Below, in pieces: positions 22,501-31,986 of a stretch of DNA of 64,000 nt. The stretch spans positions 172,462 through 236,461 of the forward strand of contig BDDC01000006.1 of assembly GCA_001662425.1 (NCBI GenBank), written 5' to 3'. Position numbers and translations under genes: made by a program. The stretch is from Chlamydomonas sphaeroides (Eukaryota; Chlorophyta; Chlorophyceae; Chlamydomonadales; Chlamydomonadaceae). Position 1 is the stretch's first letter. Each line of letters starts with the position of its first letter. The notes beneath the pieces are model-generated. The model ran no database searches. It was not told where the DNA came from and worked only from the letters and a program-made list of their open reading frames with translations.

Positions 22501-25500
22501 TGACTGCGCCCTCTGACAAGCACCGCACGCACACATGCCACCCATGCCGCCCAGGCGTGGACCTCAGCGGGCAGGGGTGCCGGAGCCGAGGCCTCAGACG
22601 ACGAAGCCGCCGGCAGCGTTGCCAGGGGTGCTTCGAGCGCGCCTGTGCACACGCCCCTGCAGGTGCTGGGCAGCGCGGCAACGGCGGAGAGCGCGGACGA
22701 GGACATGGCGTTCGACCGCCGCATCGCCGCGCCCTCGCAGACCCTGCGGCCCAGCACAGTCATCACGGTGCAGCCCGGCGGCAGCATCGGGCGCTCCTGG
22801 AGCGTCAGCCCGGCGCTGCACGCACAGCCCAAGCCGGGCGGCCACGGTCACGGCCTGCAGGCCGTGGCCGAGGCCACGGAGGCTGCGGAGCTGCGCAGCG
22901 GCTCGGCGCAATTGCACGGCTCAGTGGCGTCCAAGGGCATGGCGGCGCCGCATGACGGCATCGCCGCTGATGTCGGCGGGGACGCCCAGCAGGCGCCGCA
23001 CCACCGCGTCGCCCACCCGCACGCGCTGGCGCGGGTGTCCGCGCTTGTGTCCAGCAGCAAGGACCTGGTGGCGCAGGGCATCGTGTACCCGCTGTACCGC
23101 GCCGTCGCCGACGCCGTCGTCAACCTGCTAACAGCCTTTACGGACGGCGGCCTGGACCGCCCGCTAGCGTCGGTGGAGTCGGCGCTGGGCGGCCACGGAG
23201 GCCACGCCCTCCTCCGAACGCAGGTCCTGGTTTCGGGGCAGGTACGCAGACTTCGCGACCGGTGTCCTGGAGCTGGACCTGGACCTGGGGCTGAGGCTGG
23301 AGCTTTTCCTGGGGCTGGGCCGGGGCCTGGACCTGGGGCTGGACCTGGGGCTAAACCTGGGGCTCACGTGCTTTGCATGCGCTGTGTCCGCTCATCCCAC
23401 AGGCTGGGCAGGTGGCGTGGACGTCGCTGCGGCGCCTCATCGCGCACATCGCCGCGACCACGCTCAACCCGCCGCCGTCGCACGGGCTCGACCCGTTCGC
23501 CAGCCAGCTGTCCGTGTTTATGGCGGCCAAGGCGGTGGGGCAGCTGCTGTACGCCAAGGACTGGGAACTGCAGCAGCCGGAGCAGGGCAAGCAGGACGCT
23601 GGCGACGGGTCGGCGGATGACGAGGACGACGCGGCCGGGCTGCCCAGCGTCATCACCATTGACCTCATCAACGCCATCTGCCGCCGCCACCCGCATGAGG
23701 CGGCGCGCCTCATCCACGTAAGGCCGAAACGCGGGCGGCCACCCAAACAGCAAGCCCCGCCAGGAGGTGCCACCGCCGCCGGTCCAGTCCTCGTGACACA
23801 CAAGGGGCCTTGACAGGCGATCCCTCCTGCCGTTGGCCTCCCAGCTCATTTGCCGAGTCTTCATGTGTGCGCTGTCTGACATGAGTTGTGGCATATTTGC
23901 CGGCGGCCGCAGGGTATCAACCTTCTCCCTGTGGACACGCTGGAGGGCGAGGCCCACCACACGTGGGATTCCATACCCATGAGCCTGGACTCGGCCTTCT
24001 ACGCAGTGCTCGCCAAGGGGGAGTCGGTGAGCGCGCCTGACCTGGCCGTGCGCTGCGCCGTTGCGTGTCCAGCCGCCGCCGGCGAGCAAGGCCCCTTGCC
24101 TCGCATCCTGGTTCGCTCCCAGCGACGCCTGCAGCCTGGCGAGCCGCCCCGCCCATGCACAGCGCATGTGGCGGCTGACCGCGAGCGTGCTCCCTATCAT
24201 GCTGACCCGTGCAGGTCAGGATCAGCCATAAAGCGTCACTGGCGCTCCCCCTAAGCGAGTTCCGCAAGCGCGCGCACAGGAACGAGGCCCCTGCCGGCCC
24301 GGGCGCCAACGGCTCCGCGCGCAAGGCCGGCAGCGGCCGCGTGAAGGTCGCGCAGGTGTTGCCGCAGGGTGGCCAGGAGCCCGCCGCCTCGCTCCGTCGC
24401 TCCGGCGATGGCGGCAGCGACAGCGACGACGGCGAGAGCGTTCGCGATGGCGGCCAGGACGACTCAGAGGATGCCAGGCTGACGCACTACAGCATCCTGC
24501 ACGCCTGCATCTTCTCCAGCATGTGGTGCGTGTCGAGCAGCCTAAGCCTGGGCTGGGCGGCTGGGCCCTGGACTCGCCGCTCCCCAGTCCAAGTCGCGCG
24601 GCTGCTAGCCCTACCCTGCTCGCTGAAGCCTGAAGCCCGTGTGCAGCGCTGCGCGCCGCACCCACGGGCTTGTCGCCAGTGGGCTGAGGCCTCTGCCGCC
24701 GATGCACTGCCTTCAGGCCGGTGCTGAGCCACGCGGTGCTGTGCAGCCTGCGCCTGCCGGGCTACATGGCCGGCCTTGCGCGCATGCGCAACCGCGTGTA
24801 CAGCTTTGCGGGTACGTGAGCGGGCCGCGCCGCCCGCCCTCGTACGCCATGCCGGCCGCGCAGCCACCAACTACCACGCGCAGTGCAGGCTGCCTGGGCC
24901 GCATCCAGCCATGCTGCTGGCACGCGATCGAGCGCCGCAGCCCTGTCGTCCTCCTGACCCCTTGCCCTGCATGCTCGCCGCGCCCGCCCGCCTGCTCCCG
25001 GCTGCGCAGTGCGGGGCCAGTTCTGGCAGATCGGCTCCATTCCCATCACCGTGGGCCTGGCGCTGCTGGTCTCGCTGCTGGGCCTCATCAGTCGCTCGAT
25101 GCGCATGTGCCTGAAGCTCATCGGCGGGTGAGCGCAGCCCCAAGCCGCCGCACCGCACGCGTCCCGCTCCCTGGCATGCATGCACGCTGCGTCAAGCCAC
25201 GACCCCAGCTGCACGCTGTCGCTTCGGCGTCCAAGTCTCACTGTGCTCCATCCCATACTCTGACCTTTTCGTTGCTGCTCCGTTCACGCGCGCTCTAGAC
25301 AGTCTGCCGCGCATACCGCCCGCCTGGCGGGCTCTGCAGGACTTGGGTGGCTCCTTACTCCCTCGGGGCCTCCCGATCCGCGCTCCGCCAGGCTGCTGAC
25401 GTTGGCCTTCGGCCGGCTGGAGGCTGGGCTGCAGCCGCACCTGACCAAGGCGGGCCAGGAGATTGCGAGGATGGAGGTGGTGCAGCAGGTCCACAGGGTG

Positions 25501-28500
25501 AGCGGGCGGCGGACAGGAGCGGCTGGCGGGCGACAGCGCGCCGCGGGGCATGTGCGCTTGGGGTGCAAGCGGCGCTGCACTGCCTCGTGCGTGCGGTACG
25601 GTGCGGCGGGCTGGGAACAGGCGCTGAGCTCGTAGCTGAGGCATGGTGGGTGCTGAGCTGCCCAGCACACGCCTGCCGCTCGTAGGTCAAGCGCAAGGTG
25701 GAGCAGGGCGCCGCCCGCCGCCTCATCACCGGCTCCTCGGCGATCATGAGCACTGTGCGGACGCTGCCGCGCTTCCTGTCCTTCCTGGGCGTGCTGCTGG
25801 ACGGTGCGCAGGGGCGGGCCCTGCGTGGGGGGGGGCTGGGAGCGCCAGCGCGTCAATGCGGCCGCACGCGGCCTGGTTGCGTACACACTGCGGCACTGGC
25901 GCAATGCGCAACTGCGGCGGACCCCACCCCGTGCGACCTCGCCCGCCTGTGCACGCAGACAATGCCCTGGCTGAGGTCTGGCTGGGCGCTACGAGGCACG
26001 GCAGCCGCGCTCAGGCCGGGCTCGACAGCAGCAGGACCGTCCTCAGGTGCGTCGACGATGCGCAGCTGTCCCGCATGGCAGTCCGTGGTTGGCCCTGACG
26101 CCACACGCGTCGTGAATTTTGTGCGGGTGCGACGGTCCCCAACCCTTGACGGCAGCCGCTGCCTGCTCCATGCCTGCTCCACGCCTTGCCCTCGCCCCGC
26201 AGCGGCCGCACGACGCGCATCGTGTGCAACAAGGTGCCCGTGCCCTGCGCCGCCGCCATGCCCGCCGAGCTGCTGTACAAGCTGGCCTCGTCGCCCCAGG
26301 TGGTTGTGGCGGCTGCGGGCCAGGCAGCAGTAGCAGCGGCGCATGTGGAGGGCGCCACCCTGGACCCCTGCGCTACGCACGCACCCTGCCGCTGGAAGGC
26401 CTGCTCGGCTTGAGCACAATCTGACCTGGCCCAAGACGGTGCTCTGCAGTCTGATTTACCATGTGCGCACCCCGCTACAGGTCCATGGTGAGCTGTTCGC
26501 GTCGCCCGTCATGAAGGCGATCATCACCTGGCGCTGGCAGCACTTCACGCGCTACTTCCTGCTGCTGCAGTTCCTGGAGCACCTCATCTACATGGTGTAT
26601 TTCATGGTACGACAGCACGATACGACGCGGGCCCTGCAAAGGAAACCCGCGTGCGGGTGGCGACCCGTGCCACGCGCTGGGTTGCTGGTTTCGCCTTGAA
26701 GTCGCATGGGCGCGTGCGCATGAGACGACCCAATGCCCGCCTGGCGATGCCCATGACTTCGCAGGTGTACGCCTTCTCGCTGTCCTTCACGCCCGACCTG
26801 TTCGTGGCGGTACTGGGCGAGCAGCGGACCAGGATCACGTACCACGAGGGCTGCGTGCTGCCGCCCAGCGGCCTCCAGCGTGAGTGCTTGGCGTGCTGTG
26901 TGCCATACGGCGAGCGGGCTGCGTGCAATATTGTGTGCCATACGGCGTGCCGTACTGCGTTTCTCGCTGGGCGCGCCAGGCTGCAGCGGCTCGGTCCTTT
27001 GTCCCCGAAAGCACCATCCAGGCGCTGCTTATCGACGTGACTTGCCAACATAACATTGCGTGCCGTCGCGTAACACCAACCCGCTTCAGCGGTGGCGCTC
27101 GCTTGGCGAAAGCGCTATCCTGGCATTCCATGCCCCCTACCGCAACTCCCATCGCCGATGCCGCGCAGGAGTCGTGCCCGTGCCTCCCACGCACAGTGTG
27201 CCCGTCGTCGTGCTGTAGATGTGCCGCACCGGGTGCGCCTTGCCGCTGCCACCCCGCAGAATTCCTGCTCGTCTCGCTGGGGGTCATGACGCTGACGTGT
27301 GTGGTCCAGGAGTACCGGCAGCTGACCTTCTTCAAGCTGGGCTGGTGAGCATGGGCCCCACCACCACCAGCTGCACAGCAGCCACGCACGCTGCGGTGCT
27401 GCTTTCCGCCGCTGCTCGCTCGCGCCTATTATAGCACGGGCTGCGGCTTGCGTCACGCTGTGGCTGCCCTCGCAGTGTGCTGCCAGCTGCTGACCGCCTC
27501 GCGGCGCCCTCTGCGTGGCGCCCTCAGGTTCAAGCAGCCATGGAACATCCTCGACTTTGCCTCCAGGTGCTGCGCCGGAACAGGGTCTGAGGGGCAGCCG
27601 GAGAGACCCCATGCGTTTCCTCCGACGACCGCCCTCGGCGCCAGTGCGCTGCCGTATCTTGCGCCGAACCTTGTCCACGCACCTCCCGCAGCGCCATCGT
27701 CTCTTTCCTGATTGCGCTGCACCTGGGGTGCGGCACGGAGGTGGAGTGGCTCCGCGGCCTGGCCGCGATCGAAGTCCTGCTGCTTTTCATCCGGCTGCTC
27801 TACTTCGCGATGGCTGACGACCGGCTGGGCTCGTTCTTCAGGTGCGGCGTGGGGCCGGGCCGGGCCGGGCCGGTGGGGCGCGAGCCCGCTGGCCAGCGGG
27901 ATGGGCACACAGCTCCTGCCTGGGACCTGGACCGCCGGCGCAAGGGCTTGAGCCTTGCTCCCCACCCTCTCCCGCAGGATGGTGATCGAGGTGCTCCGCG
28001 ACCTGTCCCTTTTCTTCGTGTTCCTGGGTGAGCAGGCAGCCAGGAGCGGGCGCAGCCTGGCGAGGCTCGCACGGGGGAGGCGTGCCGGCGGGCGGTGCCC
28101 AGGCACTAACACGAGCCGTTGCCCTCACTCCCACCAGGCATTCTATTCATCGGCTGGGGCCTGGCGCTGGCCGTGATGCAGGTAGGGACTAGGGAGTTGC
28201 GTTCGGGACACAAGGCAGGCATGGCACACTGGCGCCATCTTGTCGCGGCCACGGACCACCCCCGCTTACCCATTCCTCCCTGGGCCGCTCTGTCCCCCCG
28301 GCAGGGCCAAGCGGGCGCCAGCATGGTCGACACCTTCCTGCGCCTCTTCGTAAGTGGCATGCACGCCTCTGGCATGGCATGCTGGCGTTGGGCACTCGGG
28401 CTCGTCTGCCTGGCCCCGGCAAGCTCCCATACAACAGGGGCACTGCTTGTGTCACCGCCGCCCCTAACTTCAAACTGCCCGCCTCTCGCCCCCCAGACGG

Positions 28501-30962
28501 GCATCTTTGGAGACTTCAGCGTAGAAACCCTCATCAACGATTCTCACGCCGGCAGCAAGGGGCTGGACCGGCTGTGGCGTCTCTTCCTGTCCATCTACAT
28601 GATCCTGGTGAGCCACCAGCTGTCATGGGGACCCATGGGGCGGTACTCGGCATCCTGTCCGCGAGCGCATGTGCACACCTCACTTGTTGCTGCACCGCCG
28701 GTGCGTGCTGGCAATGTGCTCAGGTGACCATCATCCTACTTAACCTGGTAAGTGGGGCACCAGCTGTGGGTAGCCCGCCTCCTGGGTGCAGCTCCGTGGC
28801 GATCGTGCGTTGAGACCCTACCCAAAACACACGTGCGGTGTTTCTCTGCTACTTTCCTTGAAAGTGAACACACGCTGTGCGCTGACTCATGTCTTGCCCG
28901 TGCCGCTGCTTGCCCAAACCCCTGTCCGCTTGCCGTCTGGCACCAATCGTAGCTTATCGGTGAGCACGGCTGCAGGCCCTAGAGCAGAGACGGCCGTAGG
29001 TCCGTGTGGCGTGATGGGCTTTGGCCTCTGGAGGTGCAGTGATGTCCCTGGCCAGTGGTGTTCCTGGCTCCCGTAACACACACGACCTAGGATGCTGAGC
29101 ACACGACCAATGCGTCACACACGACCTAGGATGCTGGACACACGACCAATGCGTCACCACCCCCCCGAACGTGCCGCGTGCGTGTTGCTCGACTACTTTC
29201 CCAAAGAATGAACTCGCGCCCTGTCCTTATCCCGCAGCCATCATCAACGACTCGTACGAGCGCATCAACGACTCGGAGGCGTTCGAATCCCTCCGCAACA
29301 AGCTGACGCTGGTCGTGGAAGCCGAGTCGGTGAGACCTTCAACACTGGGTCAGCCGTTCGACAACCTCTCTTTAGCTGCCCGGTCCCGCTGAGGCATATG
29401 CAAAGGCACATGCAGTACAGGGACACACCGAGCGCGCGGGCAAATCCCAATCACAAGCCATACGCGCAGCTAATACGCCTTAGCGACCTTCTAGCACTTC
29501 CTCTGCTGCCCCTGCTGATGCCTGGGGCCCCTACCCTGGCTGCCGCCACTCTAGGCCATGCTTGGTTGTGTGGGAGCAACGCCAGCCACGGAATGGACGC
29601 CATGCTGCATTCCTTGCCCCTAGCCACTGGGTACTTATGGGCATCAGCCCGCTATGCGGCATGCGCTGGTGTGGCCGGAGCTGCCGCGTGCGCGACGGGG
29701 CTGGGCGCAGCGCCACCCCCTGCCATGTTTGCGCCCAGCGCCCAGCTGACTCCATCGCCGCAACCCCCTTCCGTCGCCGCCGCCGTGCCGCCTCCCAGGT
29801 GCTGCCGCGGAAGCTGGCGAGACGGGTACTGGAGGCCCTGGCCCGGGCCGACCTCTACGTTGTCACGGTGAGACCGCCGCAACCCAGAGCAGCACCCTGG
29901 GCCCCGCTTTCTGGCCTGCAGGCGCCTCCCATGTCTGCCTGGGTGCGGCCCAGCTGCTGTCCACACACCGACGCACCCGCCGTGCGCCCATTGTGCTCCC
30001 CGCGCGCAGCCCGAGGCCGCCACGGTGGGCGAGACGACGGAGGATTCGCCCGCAAACATCGCGGCGGCGACGGGGGCGAACCTCCGCCGCACGCTGCAGC
30101 CCCCTGCAAGGTGCGCTAGCGTGCTGCCGCTCCCCCTTACCCGTTGCCGGCCCGGCACTGTACCAAAGCCCTCTGCCCCATTTACTCGCTACGCCCGCGT
30201 GTCTCCTCTCGCACCATGCCACGCCACCACGCCCGCCGCCGCCATCCTGAACCGCCGCATGCTGCCCGCAGGTGGAGCGGGCGCATGGGTGAGACCAAGC
30301 GCCACTTCAGCTCTGTGGTGGACCAGCTGGCGCGCGAGCAGCTCGCCTTCCAGCAGCGCATCCTGGGCAACCTCAGCACCCTCAGCACCCGGACGGTGGC
30401 GTCCGCCGGTGCAGACACGCCCAAGGCCGGACCCAGCGGCGCGTCGAGGGACGGCGCGGGCACGGCGCGGGCGGCGCGCGGCGGGGCCGCGGCGCGGGGC
30501 TCGTTGGACGAGGACGGAGAGGCGGTGGTCCGGCAGGCGGTCGCGGACGCGGTGCAGGAGATGGCGGATGACGTGCGGCGGCAGCAGCAGGCGACGCAGG
30601 AGCTGCAGGAGGCGTCGCGCGTGCAGCAGGAGGCCCTGATGCGGGCGGTTGCGGAGGCGCAGCGGCAGCAGGCCGAGGCGCTGGCGGCGCTCGAGTCGCG
30701 CCTGAGCGCGGCGGTGGAGGAGGCCAGCGCGTCGGCGGCGCGCGCCGCCGCTGCGGCTGCAGCCCAGGCCCAGCCCCAGCTCGGGGGCAGCAGCTCGGCG
30801 CTGGGCGCCGGCGGCGCTGGCGGGGAGCCAACGGTGGCGATGACGCGGCGGGAGCTGGAGGAGCTCGCAAAGGCGGCGGCCGAAAGCGCGGCGCAGGCGG
30901 CGGTACGGCAGGTGCTGCAGGCGATGCAGCAGCGGCCCGCGAGCGGCGACGTGGGTTTGTGA
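19599..30962 (+). CDS. TRPV-like ankyrin-repeat ion channel, tandem copy A
   Basis: Thirty-one exons splice exactly to 1961 residues. Exons 1-16: 19599-20304, 20472-20694, 20857-21649, 21801-22030, 22145-22220, 22376-22435, 22555-23241, 23403-23717, 23913-24026, 24215-24525, 24717-24811, 25010-25127, 25392-25497, 25686-25803, 25959-26046, 26203-26299. Exons 17-28 are listed with the channel core. Exons 29-31: 29799-29867, 30010-30110, 30272-30962. Residues 1-140 look disordered. Ankyrin-like repeats follow, such as HPLTLAAFHGNARMVEQLL (about 228-246) and LDVACSNGPQELVVLLL (about 562-578). A hydrophobic helix near 1215-1240 precedes the six-helix core (about 1395-1650). The last 230 residues form a Gln/Ala-rich coiled coil. 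The S1 entry (WRWQHFTRYF...YMVYFM) and the S6 LLNLLIAIINDSYERI resemble TRPV channels. A cation-channel role is known for the family; gating and location here are unknown. Confidence 0.85.
23264..23366. repeat. CTGGACCTGGGG minisatellite
   Basis: Imperfect 12-bp-type units (CTGGACCTGGGG and variants) fill most of the intron between exons 7 and 8 of channel copy A. The same intron in copy B lacks this array. Confidence 0.8.
28953..28959 (+). other. 7-nt microexon in S6 of channel copy A
   Basis: CTTATCG is bounded by TAG upstream and GTGAGC downstream. It is the only way to join exon 26 (ending LLNL) to exon 28 (starting CC ATC ATC AAC) in frame; it supplies Leu, Ile and the first base of Ala. 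The joined reading LLNLLIAIINDSY is the expected S6 sequence. The same 7-nt exon is present in copy B at 41591-41597. Confidence 0.85.
29077..29155. repeat. Tandem duplication of a 39-bp unit
   Basis: Two nearly identical units, each containing CACGACCTAGGATGCTG and CACGACCAATGCGTC, lie side by side in the intron after the 7-nt microexon of channel copy A. Confidence 0.85.
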
Positions 30963-31986
30963 GAGGGGGGCGTGAAGGTACGGGTGTTGCTTGTAGGGAG
31001 CGGGACCGAGCCACGGCCCGTCATGTAGGGTTAGCAGCGGCGGTTGCAGCTGAGCCATGGATGCTAGCTCATTGCTTGATAGCGTTGCTGCAGCGCAAGG
31101 AATGATGCTCGGTACCGCAGCAGACCCGTGGCGAATGCCGGACGTGCATAAGAACTGGCAGCGCCGTACAGGTGCGCCGCTGCTCGCAGCAGGTGCTGGA
31201 CTATTATTTGCTAGGTATGGGCTGACTGTCTCTATGGGCTGACTGTCTCTGTTGTCTGATTTAGGGGCAGTTACCGTAGCGTGGATTGGCACGCATTATG
31301 CCAAGCCAAGCAAATGAGGCAAGCCCGGACAGGCTGTACGCGTTGGTGCGAAGTTGGGATGCGCAGGTGTGCACAGTGGACACGGTGCTGACCATGCGCA
31401 AGTCGCCCTGTGAGCCTGCGCATGCTTCCCGTGGCCGACGGGCAAACGCAGATGGGAGAAGCATCACCGCGTGGCTCGCAGAGAGCGAGGCAGGTGCGCC
31501 ATGCGTACGTGTCGGTCGGTGCTGCTGACGTGACAGACAGAGCCGCCGCAAGGGTGTGCGCACGTCATTGCGTGCGCCGACTAATGCAAATGGCATGACT
31601 TTGAACGCCACCATATGTAACCAACTGTTACAGAGCAGTGCGCGACAAGACGCGGCGTGGGCCGGCGCACTACCGTGGTGGGCCCTGCTTAGGCAACCAC
31701 CCATGACCGAGCTCTCGGCCTTGTTTAAGCAGCGCACCGAGGATATTTGGAATGCAGGACACCTTCAAAACATACGTTGCGTAGGACGAGCACGAGCCTC
31801 GACGCTCACTTTGTCACAACTTGGCCGCAAAACGACCCAATCCAAACAGCTTAGCACGGCTCAGCTGCCAGTGCTTTATCGTCCGTTTTGCATTGGTTCG
31901 CAAGGTCGGCGTTCGGCCGCAGTGACCTTCGGCACCATGCGCCCAACGGACTTTGCGTGCAGCTGTGGCTAGCGTTACTTGCTGGA
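30963..31986. other. Spacer between tandem channel genes
   Basis: About 1 kb holds the 3' UTR of copy A and the promoter and 5' UTR of copy B. I see no extra gene. A direct repeat, ATGGGCTGACTGTCTCT, occurs twice near 31217-31251. No TGTAA signal is visible shortly after the copy A stop. Confidence 0.5.

Larger units (their letters stand above)
26481..29329 (+). other. Six-helix channel core of TRPV-like copy A (exons 17-28)
   Basis: Exons are 26481-26606 (S1), 26765-26879, 27260-27344 (S2), 27528-27566 and 27692-27841 (S3 starting WNILDF-like, then S4), 27978-28027 and 28138-28181 (S5), 28305-28349 (pore helix, MVDTFLRLF), 28497-28607 (filter TGIFGDF, residues 1598-1604, then the start of S6), 28724-28747 (24 nt, VTIILLNL), 28953-28959 (7 nt) and 29238-29329 (IAIINDSYERI and proximal C-terminus). 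The Gly-Asp in the filter (G1602, D1603) recalls the GMGD filter of TRPV channels. S4 has one clear Arg (FIRLLY), so strong voltage sensing is not expected. Confidence 0.8.

Noticed and set aside
28940..29160. CRISPR-like direct repeats
   Set aside because: Only two adjacent 39-bp copies without unique spacers, inside an intron of a eukaryotic gene; it is a simple tandem duplication.
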